From the NCBI GenBank assembly GCA_963841425.1, contig CAWJCL010000002.1, positions 1,240,001 to 1,304,000 on the forward strand: a stretch of 64,000 nt of DNA, read 5' to 3'. Source of the DNA: DATEOR01 sp963841425. GTDB taxonomy: Bacteria; Actinomycetota; Thermoleophilia; Gaiellales; Gaiellaceae. A program made the position numbers and the translations under genes. Of this stretch, positions 8,518-17,677 are shown one piece after another. The notes beneath the pieces were generated by a model. The model was not told where the DNA came from and ran no database searches. It saw only the letters and a list, made by a program, of their open reading frames with translations. Each line of letters begins with the position of its first letter. Position 1 is the first letter of the stretch.

Positions 8518-10401
8518 ATGGCCGTTCCTCCTGAACGCCGGCGGCCCCGACGGGGGTCGCTCGAGCGGCCGATCTCGGGCCGTATCTACCGGGCTGCCTG
8601 GCTCGTCGTCGCCGTGCCCCTGCTCGTCGCCGCCTTCAGCGTCGGGCAACCGGTGGCCTTACAGCAGCCGCGGCTCCCGCCCTCGTTCGACCGCACCACG
8701 GCCGTCCAGTTCGCAACCCAGCTCGCGCGCGACTACCCCGACCGCCGCCCAGGGACGACCGGCTCGCAAGCCGCTGCCGACTGGGTCACGGGCCGCTTCC
8801 GCGAGTATGACTTCACGGTCGAGCGCCAGGAGTTCGAGACGAACGTGCCAGGCCTCGGCACGCAGCGCTTCGTCAACCTGATCGCAACAGCGCCCCCGAC
8901 CTCGGCGACGAACGTGCCCCGCTCGCAGGAAGCGATCGCCATTGTCGCCCATCGTGACAACATCGGAGGCTCCCCCGGCGCCGATTACAACGCGTCGAGC
9001 ACGGGCGCGCTCCTCGAGCTCGCACGCGACACGGGCAGCGCGGCTTTCTCGCACACGATCGTGCTCGTCTCCACCGACGGGGACGTGTTCGGCTCGCTCG
9101 GAGCGACGGAGTTCGCGGAGCACTGGGCTTTTCGCGACCGTCTGGCGGCGGTCATCGACCTCGACGCGATCGGAGGCGACGGCGCTCCTCATCTCCACTT
9201 CACGGGCGACACGCCCCGGACGCCCGTCTCGACACTCGTCGCCACCGCGGAGGCGAGCGTCCAGAGCCAGGCTCAGACGACTCCCGAGCGCCCCAACGCA
9301 CTCTCCCAGCTGATCGACCTCGCCTTCCCGTTCAGCCTCTACGGCCAGTCGCCCTTCATCGCGCAGGGCACGCCCGCCGTGACGCTCAGCACCGCCGGCG
9401 CCCGCACGCCCCCCGCGACCGGCGACACCATCGTCGCGCTGAACCACGAGCACATGGACCAGCTCGGGAGATCGGCGCAAGTCCTCCTCGGCTCGCTCGA
9501 CTCGGCCGCCGACGTCGCGAGCGGCACCGAATCGTACGTGTGGACCGGATCACGCCTCATCCGCGGCTGGACGATCGAGTTCGTCCTCCTCGGCTGTCTC
9601 CTTCCCTTCCTCGCCGCGACGATCGACCTCTTCGCACGATGCCGGCGAAGGCACATCGCCCTGCAGCCGGCCCTGCGAAGCCTCGCTAGCCGCCTCGGCC
9701 TCTGGCTCTGGGCGGGCGTTCTCCTCCTCTTCTTCTCATTCACCGGAATCTTCCCGAACGGCGAGTCGCGCCCGATCGCGCCGAGCTCGACGGTCGCGAC
9801 CGACTGGCCTGCCGCCGCCATCGGCGTCTTCGCGGGCCTCGTCGCGCTCGGCTGGCTCGTGACGAGGCCCCGGCTCATCCCGATCGGACCGGCCTCACGG
9901 ACGGACGAGCTGGGAGGCCACCTCGCCGCGATGCTCGCGCTCGGGCTCGTCGCGCTCGTGATCGCGGCCCAGAACCCGTTCGCGCTCATCTTCATCCTCC
10001 CCTCGCTCCACGCCTGGCTCTGGCTGCCTCACGCCTCGGAGCGCGGGCGGGCCGCCGCACTCGGAGTCTTCGCGATCGGCTTCGTCGGCCCGCTTCTCCT
10101 GCTCGGCTCCTTCGCCTTTCGCTACGGATTCGGCTTCGACGCGATCTGGTACCTCGTCGCGCTCACGTCGGTCGGCTACGTGCCCGTCATCCTCGTGATC
10201 GCGTTTCTCGCCTGGGGAGCTGCCGCCGCGCAGGTGAGCACAGTCGCGGCGGGCCGCTACGCCCCCTACCCGGCTCGTCACGAGCACCCGCGGCGCGGGC
10301 CGATTCGCGAATCCATCCGCCAGGCCGTTCTGCTCAGCCGCCGCATGCGCGCGCAGCCCACGCGCAAGGACGAACCGGAGTCGGCCGACGGGGACAGCTA
10401 G
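8518..10401 (+). CDS. M28-like membrane peptidase with altered metal site
   Basis: 627 residues: one N-terminal membrane segment (about 26-42), an M28-aminopeptidase-like domain (about 60-335) and a C-terminal multi-span membrane region with about seven hydrophobic segments. The fold motifs are recognisable, AHRDN (144-148), GADYNASS (154-161), STDGD (185-189), VIDLDAIGG and NHEHMD. The usual bridging Asp in GA-D-D-N is Tyr157, and the usual EE pair is GD. It may bind metal differently or be non-catalytic. It diverges from the response regulator and ends 4 bases into moeA. Confidence 0.75.
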   Translation: MAVPPERRRPRRGSLERPISGRIYRAAWLVVAVPLLVAAFSVGQPVALQQPRLPPSFDRTTAVQFATQLARDYPDRRPGTTGSQAAADWVTGRFREYDFTVERQEFETNVPGLGTQRFVNLIATAPPTSATNVPRSQEAIAIVAHRDNIGGSPGADYNASSTGALLELARDTGSAAFSHTIVLVSTDGDVFGSLGATEFAEHWAFRDRLAAVIDLDAIGGDGAPHLHFTGDTPRTPVSTLVATAEASVQSQAQTTPERPNALSQLIDLAFPFSLYGQSPFIAQGTPAVTLSTAGARTPPATGDTIVALNHEHMDQLGRSAQVLLGSLDSAADVASGTESYVWTGSRLIRGWTIEFVLLGCLLPFLAATIDLFARCRRRHIALQPALRSLASRLGLWLWAGVLLLFFSFTGIFPNGESRPIAPSSTVATDWPAAAIGVFAGLVALGWLVTRPRLIPIGPASRTDELGGHLAAMLALGLVALVIAAQNPFALIFILPSLHAWLWLPHASERGRAAALGVFAIGFVGPLLLLGSFAFRYGFGFDAIWYLVALTSVGYVPVILVIAFLAWGAAAAQVSTVAAGRYAPYPARHEHPRRGPIRESIRQAVLLSRRMRAQPTRKDEPESADGDS

Positions 10402-11606
10402 ATAGGGAGGTATCGGACGGGGGAGGCGGCGGCGAGCTCGCCGTCCCCGGCCTCGACCTCGATGAGGGCATCCGCGCGGCCGGCGCGGGCGATCATGTGC
10501 GACTCCTGGCCCGCGATGGGCTCGAGGACGACGTCGTCCCCCTCTCTCCGCGTACGCGCCCGGATGTACTGGTCGCGCTCGGCGTTACGCGGCACCGACG
10601 CGTCGAGGAGCCCGCGGCGGAAGGCCGGCTCGGGCTCCGGCAGCCCGAGGAGCGCGTTCACCGCCGGGCGAACGAAGAGCTCGAAGGTCACGAGCACCGA
10701 GACCGGGTTCCCCGGGAGGTTGAAGACCAGATGGTCGCGCCGGATTCCGAATGCGACCGGCTTCCCCGGCTTCACGGCGACTCCCCAGAAGACCTCTTCG
10801 ACCCGGAGGCCCGCCTGCGTCTCCCGCACCAGGTCGTGCGGCCCGACCGAGGCGCCTCCTGAGGTCACGAGCATGTCAAAGCCGAGCAGGGCGCGCTCCA
10901 TCGCGCGCTCGAGCTCGCCCGAGTCGTCACCCACCACACCGAGCTGGGCCGGAACCGCACCGGCGAGCTGCAGCGCGGTGGCGAGCAGAAGCCCGTTCGA
11001 CTCGTAGATCTCGCCGGGACCGAGCTCCTCCCCCGGCTGCCTCAGCTCCGACCCCGTGACCAAAATCCCGACGCGCGGCCTCTTGGCGCACTGCACCTCG
11101 TGGACGCCTGCTGCCGCGAGCGCGCCGACCTGGGCGGGCCCGAGGCGAATCCCGGGCTCGAGGACCACGTCGCCCGTTCGCACGTCGCTGCCCCGCTCCC
11201 TGACGTTGGCGCCGCCCGAGACTGCGTCCCGGATCTCGATGGAGTCGCCCGCGTCCTCGACCAGCTCCAGCGGGACGACCGCGTCGGCCCCCTCGGGAAC
11301 CGCGCCACCGGTGGAGATGGCCATGGACTCCCCGGCCGCAAGCGGCCGCTCGGCGGGCGACCCGGCGGCGATCCTGGCGACGACCGGGAGGCGGGCACCC
11401 GCTCCTGCATCTTCCACTCGGACCGCGAAGCCGTCCATCGCCGAGCTCGGGAACGGCGGCAGGTCGACGAGCGAGGAAGCCGGCTCCGCGAGAACGCGGT
11501 CGGCCGCGCGCTCCACCGGGACGCGCTCCGCGTCGAGCCGCTGCGCGCGCCCGAGGACGAGGCGCTGTGCCTCCGCGACCGAGATCAACTTCGTCGCCGT
11601 GCTCAC
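10398..11606 (-). CDS. moeA: Molybdopterin molybdotransferase MoeA
   Basis: 402 residues, the usual MoeA length. It has PPFPSSAMDGFAV near residue 50, STGGAVPEGADAVV near 97, VGILVTGSEL near 174 followed by YESNG, and the SGGASVGPHD metal-binding loop near 242, ending with FNLPGNPVS. MoeA inserts molybdate into adenylylated molybdopterin, the step after Mog. It is separated from mog-moaC by 9.5 kb. Start is GTG with a TATAGC hexamer 9 bases upstream. It converges on the M28-like gene with a 4-base overlap. Confidence 0.95.
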   Translation of the reverse strand: MSTATKLISVAEAQRLVLGRAQRLDAERVPVERAADRVLAEPASSLVDLPPFPSSAMDGFAVRVEDAGAGARLPVVARIAAGSPAERPLAAGESMAISTGGAVPEGADAVVPLELVEDAGDSIEIRDAVSGGANVRERGSDVRTGDVVLEPGIRLGPAQVGALAAAGVHEVQCAKRPRVGILVTGSELRQPGEELGPGEIYESNGLLLATALQLAGAVPAQLGVVGDDSGELERAMERALLGFDMLVTSGGASVGPHDLVRETQAGLRVEEVFWGVAVKPGKPVAFGIRRDHLVFNLPGNPVSVLVTFELFVRPAVNALLGLPEPEPAFRRGLLDASVPRNAERDQYIRARTRREGDDVVLEPIAGQESHMIARAGRADALIEVEAGDGELAAASPVRYLPI

Positions 11607-11615
11607 CGACGAAAG

Positions 11616-11621
11616 GCTATA
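11616..11621 (-). promoter_or_regulatory. Candidate -10 (TATAGC) for moeA
   Basis: TATAGC on the minus strand ends 9 bases before the moeA GTG at 11606. It lies across the end of the upstream GT87-like gene. Confidence 0.35.
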
Positions 11622-12846
11622 GGGGCACCGCGTTTCGGAGCAGGTAGGCGCAGAGACCGAGGGCGAGGATGCGCGCGGCCCGATCCTCCTCCACGGCGGC
11701 GAGCGGCACCGCCCACACGGCGTACCAGGCGATCAGCCAGGGCGTCGTCAGAAGCACGAGATCGGCGCAGAGCGCGAGCCGGGCGCGGCCCCGCCATGCC
11801 TGTCGCAGTAGCCAGAGGTATCCCAGGACGAAAAGGGCGATGAGCAGACCGACGGCAACGTCGTGCGGGATACCCAGCGACGACAGTCTGGAAGGCAGGC
11901 TGTAATGCGCCCCCTCGCGGAGGTTCTTGGCCAGAGGGCCGAACGCCTCCAGCCAGCCGGTGCCGTACCGCCAGCTGGCAAGCACCGCAACGACCACAGC
12001 GGCCACGGCAAAGCCGAGATGTCCCACCCGCCGGCCCTGGGCGCGCGCCTCGAGCGCGCGGAGCGGCAAGAAGACGACGGCAACCCACTTGATCGCGATC
12101 GCGCCGACCCACGCGGCGCCCGCCCACTGCCTCTTCCCGACGGTGCCGAGCGCGAGGGCGCCGAGGACGAGCGCCATCATCCACGCGTCGTTGTGCCCTC
12201 CCCCGGCGAAGTGGACTGCCAGAAGCGGGTTCCAGCCGACGAAGGCTGCGGCGAACGCACGCTCCCGGCCGAGGAACGCGGCCAGCGCTGTGAGCGCGAG
12301 CATGGCCAGGGCACCCAGGGCCTTGTAGACCCAGGCGGCTGCCGCTGGAGACTCTCCGACGGCCGCCGCGTGGCCTTCCGAGGCGAGCGTGAACACGGGG
12401 CCGTAGACCGTCGTCGTGTCCCGCCAGTTGGCTCCCATGCGCGCGTAGGCGGGGTCGTCCGGGAAGGCCGAAGGCTCGTCCGAGTACGGGTTGCCTCCGT
12501 GCACCGCCCCGATGCGGCCGTAGTCCCAGTACGTGTACGCATCGGTCGAGAGGAGGAGCGGCGACGCCAGGGGCGCGAGCTGGACGGCCGCGGCGAGGGC
12601 GAGGACCGGGACGAGAGCCGGAGCTCCGCGTCGGATGAGGAAGAGCCCGGTGAGATACGCGAGAAAGGCCGCGGAAAGGAAACCGAGGAAGAGCCAGGAC
12701 CAGCGGGTGGTCCCGTCGGTGTGGTCGGGTGTGAGGAGAGAGTCGCCGGGCCAGGCGCAAGCCAGGGCGGCGGCGAGGAGGAGCAGGCAGGCGCCGCCGG
12801 CGGCCCAGACGAACGCGCCGCTAGCCGGTGTCCGTGCCCGTGTCAG
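11617..12846 (-). CDS. GT87-like integral membrane glycosyltransferase, non-standard start
   Basis: A hydrophobic protein of up to 409 residues with about ten membrane segments. The early acidic loop STDAYTYWDYGR followed by GGNPYSD is typical of polyprenol-phosphate-mannose-dependent (GT87/DUF2029) enzymes; AGGGHND and TTPWLIAWYAVW support this. The frame is open through 12846, but between there and GTG 12504 there is no ATG, GTG or TTG, and starting at 12504 would cut off two or three membrane segments and the acidic loop. CTG 12846, inside the PBP gene, is the best start I see. The GT2 enzyme at 60.1 kb could make its lipid donor. Confidence 0.65.
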   Translation of the reverse strand: MTRARTPASGAFVWAAGGACLLLLAAALACAWPGDSLLTPDHTDGTTRWSWLFLGFLSAAFLAYLTGLFLIRRGAPALVPVLALAAAVQLAPLASPLLLSTDAYTYWDYGRIGAVHGGNPYSDEPSAFPDDPAYARMGANWRDTTTVYGPVFTLASEGHAAAVGESPAAAAWVYKALGALAMLALTALAAFLGRERAFAAAFVGWNPLLAVHFAGGGHNDAWMMALVLGALALGTVGKRQWAGAAWVGAIAIKWVAVVFLPLRALEARAQGRRVGHLGFAVAAVVVAVLASWRYGTGWLEAFGPLAKNLREGAHYSLPSRLSSLGIPHDVAVGLLIALFVLGYLWLLRQAWRGRARLALCADLVLLTTPWLIAWYAVWAVPLAAVEEDRAARILALGLCAYLLRNAVPL

Positions 12847-14947
12847 TCGTCGTGGGCGGAGTCTCGGTCGTCGTCGGCTCGGTCGACGGCGGCGGCGGGC
12901 CGTTGCCGTGCTTCTTCGTGTCGGTCGACTCCGACGATGTGGAGGGTGCTCCGAAGAACTCGTACTGGCCGTGGAACGGCTGCCACACGACCGGGTCTTT
13001 CGGGAGCGGCCAGTCCGAGGGCGGGTTGTTCGCGAATGCCCCGACCATGAAGAGGCGCCAGATCGTGGCGGGGAAGGTGCCGCCTGCGACCCGGATGCCG
13101 TGCACCGCCGTCATCGGGATCTTCGCATTCGGATAGCCGACCCAGACGACCGTGGAGGCGGTGGTCGTGATCCCCGCAAACCAGGCGTCACCGAAGTCGT
13201 CCGTCGTTCCGGTCTTGCCCCCGGCCGGGAAGCCCGGGTTGGCGCCGACCCCCGTGCCGGCCTGGACGTTCATCTTGAGGATGCGGGATACCTGGTAGGC
13301 GACCCCGTCGGAGAAGACCCGCCGCTGCTTCACCTTGCCCCAGCCGGCTCCGCGGTCGACCTCGCCGCTCGGGAGGATGACCTTCCGGATCGCCATCGGC
13401 TCCGAGTAGATCCCGCCGGCCGCGATCGTCGCGTAGGCCGACGCCATCTCGAGAACGCCGACCGAGTTCGAGCCGAGGCCGATCGAGGCGACGGGCTCGA
13501 GCTTCGTCCTGATCCCCATCTGGTGCGCGAGAGTGACGATCTTCTCCGGCCCGAGGTCGAGCGTCAGGCGCGCGTAGACGCTGTTGTCCGAGCGGAGGGT
13601 GGACTGCGTGATCGACGACGGGCCGTAGAAGCTCCCGTCATAGGTGCTCACGTCCCAGGCTTCGCTCGACGGGTCGGGCTGCCAGTGGAACGGCGCGGAC
13701 ATGTACATCGTCGTGTCCGGGTTGATGCCTTCCCTGATCGCCTCGGTGAGCACGAAGGTCTTGAAGGAGGAGCCGGCCTGGCGACGGCCCTGGGCGGCGA
13801 GGTTGAACTGGTTGTTCTTCTTGCCCGGAATCTCGGCCGTCATCGCCCGGATGGCGCCGTTCTTCGGGTTGATCGAGACGAGCGCGGAGGCCGGGTCGGT
13901 CTTCAGGTTCAGCGTGCTCTGCATCGCCTGGACAGCGAGCTTCTGGAACCTCGGAACGATCGTCGTGTAGACCTTGAGGCCGCCGCCGCGCACGGTATTG
14001 GCCCCGTACTTGGCGATCAGCTCCTCGCGCACGTAGCTGAAGAAGTACGGCTCCCGGATCCGCGTGTAGAGGTGGCCCGCATGCAGCTTGAGCGGCGCGG
14101 AAACGGCCTTCTGATACTGGTCGGCCGTGATGTCCCCGGCCGCGTAGACGGCGCCGAGCACCTCGTTCCGGCGGGCGACGGCTTCGGCCGGCCGCTGGAA
14201 CGGGTCGTAGATCGACGGCGCCTGGGGGAGCCCCGCGATCAGGGCCGCCTGCACGAGGTTGAGGTCGGCGGCGTGCTTGGAGAAGTACGTCTGCGCCGCG
14301 GCCTCGACGCCGTAGGCGTGGTTTCCGAAGTAGACCTGGTTCAGGTAGCTCGCGAGGATCCAGTCCTTGGTGTGCACGTCCTCGAGCTTCTGGGCGAGGC
14401 AGGCCTCCTTGATCTTGCGGTCGAGAGAGACCTCCTTGCCGATGTAGAGGTTGCGGACGAGCTGCTGCGTGATGGTGGAGCCGCCCTGGACGATGTGGCC
14501 GCTCTTCACGTTCTCGACCGCCGCGCGGACGACGCCCTCCCAGTCGATCCCGCCGTGCTCGTAGAAGCGTCGGTCCTCGACGTCGACCGTCGCGCTCGTG
14601 ACCCAGTGAGACATGCTGTCGAGGCCGACCGGCTGGCGGTTCCGCTCCGCGGGGATCGCGCCGAGCACGGTGCCGTCGGCCGCGTAGACGAACGAGTTCG
14701 CGCCGATCGCGACCGGTTTCAGCGAGTTCAGGTCGCAGTTGTTCAAGACTCCGGCCGCCCCTGTCACCGTCGCAGCCACGAAAGTCGCGGCGGTTCCGAG
14801 GACAACGGCGAGCGCGAGGAGGACGGCGAAGCGCCGCGACGTGACCTTCTCGCGCTTCCGCCTCTGCCTCCGCCGGCGGCGCCTGTGCGCCGGATAGAGC
14901 GGCCCGTTCCCGTTCCGCTTGCCGTTTCCGTTTCCGTTCGTGGCCAT
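12821..14947 (-). CDS. Class A penicillin-binding protein (transglycosylase/transpeptidase)
   Basis: 708 residues. A basic cytoplasmic tail (HRRRRRRQRRKREK) precedes one membrane anchor (about 40-62). The GT51 domain has EDRRFYEHGGID with catalytic Glu124 and GSTITQQLVRNL (154-165). The transpeptidase has SSFK near 393, the SDN motif and KTGTTDD near 577. The C-terminus is a low-complexity Thr/Pro tail. It polymerises and crosslinks peptidoglycan outside the membrane. ATG 14947 is chosen over an in-frame start at 15040 because it overlaps the mscS stop by one base (TGATG), and the extra N-terminus would only shadow mscS. Confidence 0.93.
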   Translation of the reverse strand: MATNGNGNGKRNGNGPLYPAHRRRRRRQRRKREKVTSRRFAVLLALAVVLGTAATFVAATVTGAAGVLNNCDLNSLKPVAIGANSFVYAADGTVLGAIPAERNRQPVGLDSMSHWVTSATVDVEDRRFYEHGGIDWEGVVRAAVENVKSGHIVQGGSTITQQLVRNLYIGKEVSLDRKIKEACLAQKLEDVHTKDWILASYLNQVYFGNHAYGVEAAAQTYFSKHAADLNLVQAALIAGLPQAPSIYDPFQRPAEAVARRNEVLGAVYAAGDITADQYQKAVSAPLKLHAGHLYTRIREPYFFSYVREELIAKYGANTVRGGGLKVYTTIVPRFQKLAVQAMQSTLNLKTDPASALVSINPKNGAIRAMTAEIPGKKNNQFNLAAQGRRQAGSSFKTFVLTEAIREGINPDTTMYMSAPFHWQPDPSSEAWDVSTYDGSFYGPSSITQSTLRSDNSVYARLTLDLGPEKIVTLAHQMGIRTKLEPVASIGLGSNSVGVLEMASAYATIAAGGIYSEPMAIRKVILPSGEVDRGAGWGKVKQRRVFSDGVAYQVSRILKMNVQAGTGVGANPGFPAGGKTGTTDDFGDAWFAGITTTASTVVWVGYPNAKIPMTAVHGIRVAGGTFPATIWRLFMVGAFANNPPSDWPLPKDPVVWQPFHGQYEFFGAPSTSSESTDTKKHGNGPPPPSTEPTTTETPPTTTDTGTDTG

Positions 14948-15699
14948 CAGGCGTAGATCCCCTCGGCGAGGAGCCGCCTGTAGGCGCCGACACGCAGCGT
15001 GGCGGCGAGCTTCGCGGCCTGGCCCACACTGCGCGCCCACGCCTCGACCGTGAAGACGGCCGCGGTCGCGTCAACTTGGCTCAAAGTCGCTACGGGGTTC
15101 TTGTCAGGCATGGCCTCCGGTGCGCGCCGGGCCTCCTCCACGAGGATGTCGCGCACCCGCTCGAAGTCGCTTCCAACCGGGACGCCGATGGTGATCTGGG
15201 CTCGGTGCTCGAAGCTCTGCAGCGTCGCGTTCCGAATCGTATCGGAGGCCATGCGCGTGTTCGGCACATAGAAGCGCGCACCGTCGCCGGTGCGCAGCAG
15301 CGTGTAGACGAGCCCGATCTCCTCGACCGTTCCGGCCGCCGTACCGACCTCGACCTGATCGCCGAGGCGAAGTGGCTGGGTGAAGGCGATGAGGATCCCT
15401 GCGATCGCGTTGGAAAGCGTCGACTGGGCAGCGAAGCCGAGGATGAGGGCGATCACGGCCGAGGAGGCGAGGATCGAGCCCGCCACCGCCTGCACCTCGG
15501 GGATCACGAGCAGCGCCGAGAGGACGCCGACGATGACCACGCCGGCGACGGCGGCGCGGCGGATGACGCTGTAGCGCGTCATCACGTCCGGGCTCAGCTT
15601 GAGGCGACGGACCAGCCACCGGTCGGCAAGCTTCGCCAGGACGAGCGTGATCAGGACGACGATGCCGGCCGTCAGGACGTGCTGCCAAAAATCGCTCAC
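14947..15699 (-). CDS. MscS-family mechanosensitive ion channel
   Basis: 250 residues with three hydrophobic segments; the third (about 75-105, Ala/Gly-rich, ASSAVIALILGFAAQSTLSN) is the pore helix of small-conductance mechanosensitive channels. The beta domain follows with LGDQVEV, GTVEEIGL and VPNTRM. Such channels release solutes on osmotic downshock, a fitting partner for the trehalose genes. It is coupled to the downstream PBP gene by TGATG. Confidence 0.92.
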   Translation of the reverse strand: MSDFWQHVLTAGIVVLITLVLAKLADRWLVRRLKLSPDVMTRYSVIRRAAVAGVVIVGVLSALLVIPEVQAVAGSILASSAVIALILGFAAQSTLSNAIAGILIAFTQPLRLGDQVEVGTAAGTVEEIGLVYTLLRTGDGARFYVPNTRMASDTIRNATLQSFEHRAQITIGVPVGSDFERVRDILVEEARRAPEAMPDKNPVATLSQVDATAAVFTVEAWARSVGQAAKLAATLRVGAYRRLLAEGIYA

Positions 15700-15711
15700 G
15701 GACGGGGATTC

Positions 15712-16116
15712 TCAGAACGGAAGCGGCTTCCTGCCCGCGAAGCCCTCCTCGAGTCCGTGCCAGAAGGCCACACGTTCCTCCCCGAGATGCCAGCAGAGCA
15801 GCACCAGGTCCCCGCTCTCGGGGTGGCGCGACGGGAAGTCGACGAGGCCGCGGTCGAGGTCCTCGACCTGCACGCCGGCCGACTCGAGCTCTGCGACGAG
15901 GAGCCCGATCTCGTTCGCGACCTCCTCGACGGCACTCTGGGCGTCCTGCACGCGCACCGGATCGAGCCCGCCTCCGTTCCCGGTCACCTTGCGCCGAAGC
16001 CGGGCGAGGCGCTGCCCGTCCGCGACGAAGCGCCCGCGCGCGGCGACGAGCCGCTCGACGAGCGGCTCGACCATGTCCAGGGCGTCGTTCGCCTCCTGCT
16101 CGCTGAAGAACCGCAT
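15712..16116 (-). CDS. DUF2203 family protein
   Basis: 134 residues starting MRFFSEQEANDAL, the recognisable opening of DUF2203. The body is helical and charged, with an HPESGDLVLLCWHLGEERVAFWH segment toward the end (shown in parts: SGDLVLLCW, RVAFWH). Function is unknown. The open frame extends far upstream but that part is a shadow of the divergent binding-protein gene. A TATTCA hexamer lies 6 bases before the ATG, within the 12-base gap to the divergent gene. Confidence 0.85.
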   Translation of the reverse strand: MRFFSEQEANDALDMVEPLVERLVAARGRFVADGQRLARLRRKVTGNGGGLDPVRVQDAQSAVEEVANEIGLLVAELESAGVQVEDLDRGLVDFPSRHPESGDLVLLCWHLGEERVAFWHGLEEGFAGRKPLPF

Positions 16117-16128
16117 ACATGTTGAATA

Positions 16129-17046
16129 GTGCCGGTCGTGCGTTTCCCCCGGCTCCTGCCCTGCGCCCTTCTCCTCGCCGCTCTGGCGGGCGCAGGTTGC
16201 GGCGAGCGCGGCGAGCCTCTGGGGACTTTGGCGCAGCCGTACCCGGTCACCGTCCAGGGCGCAGGCGACCAGCCGACGGTCCTCGAGGAGCAGGCGCGGC
16301 GGATCGTGGCACTCGATCCAGGCTCGGCCGAGCTCGTCGCGGCTCTCGGCGCGGGCGACCGGCTCGTCGGCGTGCCTACCGGGGTCCGGATCCCGCAGGC
16401 GAAGCCGGCAAAGATCGTCAGCCGGACCGGCACCATCGACGTCGACCGGACGATCGACCTGAAGCCCGACCTCGTCGTGGCCACACAGACGGCCGACCAG
16501 CTCGACGTCGCCCGGATCCAGAGAGCGACCGACGCGGCCGTCTACATCCAGCCCGCCGCGTCGCTCCTCAACGTCGAGCAGGGCGCGATCGACCTCGGCT
16601 TCCTCGTCGGCGAGGCATCGGAGGCGCGGCGGCTCGTGGGCCGGATCCAGCAGGACGTGGCGACCATCCAGCAGAAGCTCGCCGACGTGCCGCCCGTCTC
16701 CGTCTTCGTGGACACCGGCTTCTTCATCACCGTCTCGGACCGCTCGCTCCTCGGCGATCTCGTGAAGCGCGCCAAGGGAGCAAGCATCGCCGGCTCGAGC
16801 CCCGGGCCTGGCCCGTACCCGCTCGCCGATCTCCGGAAGGCGGACCCGCAGGTCTTCCTCGCGACCTCCGACAGCGACACGACGCTCGAGTCGCTGCGCG
16901 CGGACCCGGTCACCTCCGACCTCGCCGCAGTGCGCAAGAAGCATGTGGTCGTCATCCCGGCCGAGCTCGTCAACCGCGCAGGGCCTCGGGTCGCACGGGG
17001 GCTCGAGGCGATCGCCCGGGCGCTTCACCCGGATGCCTTCCAGTAG
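16129..17046 (+). CDS. Periplasmic binding protein, BtuF/FepB type (lipoprotein)
   Basis: 305 residues with a signal peptide ending in the lipobox LAGAGC, so it is probably a lipid-anchored extracellular protein. The two-lobed cobalamin/siderophore-binding fold is indicated by RIVALDPGSAELVAALGAGDRLVGV, (in parts RIVALDPGSAEL, GDRLVGV), KPDLVVA, VFVDTGFF and PLADLRKADPQVF. No permease or ATPase gene is adjacent, so it must work with a transporter encoded elsewhere. Ligand cannot be called. GTG start; the HAD gene overlaps its end by 14 bases. Confidence 0.85.
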   Translation: MPVVRFPRLLPCALLLAALAGAGCGERGEPLGTLAQPYPVTVQGAGDQPTVLEEQARRIVALDPGSAELVAALGAGDRLVGVPTGVRIPQAKPAKIVSRTGTIDVDRTIDLKPDLVVATQTADQLDVARIQRATDAAVYIQPAASLLNVEQGAIDLGFLVGEASEARRLVGRIQQDVATIQQKLADVPPVSVFVDTGFFITVSDRSLLGDLVKRAKGASIAGSSPGPGPYPLADLRKADPQVFLATSDSDTTLESLRADPVTSDLAAVRKKHVVVIPAELVNRAGPRVARGLEAIARALHPDAFQ

Positions 17047-17677
17047 CGGCGCGGGCGTCGACGCGGTCACCATCGACGCGTTCGGAACGCTCGTCGAGCT
17101 CGATAACCCGGTCGGCCGGCTCCAGGGCGCCCTCGCCGAGCGCGGCCTGGAGCGAGAGGAGAAGTCCGTCGCGGCGGCCTTCGCCGCCGAGGTCGACTAC
17201 TACCTCGTCCACAAGGGAGAGGGAAGGGACGACGCGACGCTCCTCGACCTGAGGCGGCGCTGCTCCGGCGTCTTCCTGCAGGGCGTGGCACCGGAGCTCG
17301 ACGCGGAGAAATTCGCGCCGGCCTTCGTCGACGCGCTCGTCTTCCGCCCGCTTGACGGAGTCCTGGAGGCGCTCCGCCGGCTGCGACGGGCAGGGCTCGA
17401 GCTCGCCTGTGTGACGAACTGGGACGTCGGCGTCGCCGAGCAGCTCGAGCGGGCCGGCCTCGCCTCGTACCTCTCCGCAGTCGTCAGCTCCGCGGAGGCC
17501 GGTGCCGAGAAACCGGATCCCCGCGTCTTCGAGGAGACCGTGAAGCGCCTCGGCGTCGGGCCCGAGCGGACGATCCACATCGGAGACGACGAGGCCGACC
17601 AGGCCGGTGCCCTCGCCGCGGGGCTCGGCTTCGAGCCTCCTCCGCTCGCTACGCTCCCCGCACGGCTGGGCCTATGA
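17033..17677 (+). CDS. HAD-superfamily hydrolase
   Basis: 214 residues from ATG 17033. The HAD motifs are present: motif I as TIDAFGTLVELD (the usual DxDGT aspartates; the second D is replaced by F-G context seen in this subfamily), motif II in VTNWD, motif III K in AEKPDPRVF, and motif IV as HIGDDEADQAGA. A small-molecule phosphatase or related role is likely; the substrate is unknown. The start is chosen by the motif position; the extra upstream frame is a shadow of the binding-protein gene. It ends in an ATGA overlap with the PLP enzyme. Confidence 0.8.
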   Translation: MPSSSGAGVDAVTIDAFGTLVELDNPVGRLQGALAERGLEREEKSVAAAFAAEVDYYLVHKGEGRDDATLLDLRRRCSGVFLQGVAPELDAEKFAPAFVDALVFRPLDGVLEALRRLRRAGLELACVTNWDVGVAEQLERAGLASYLSAVVSSAEAGAEKPDPRVFEETVKRLGVGPERTIHIGDDEADQAGALAAGLGFEPPPLATLPARLGL

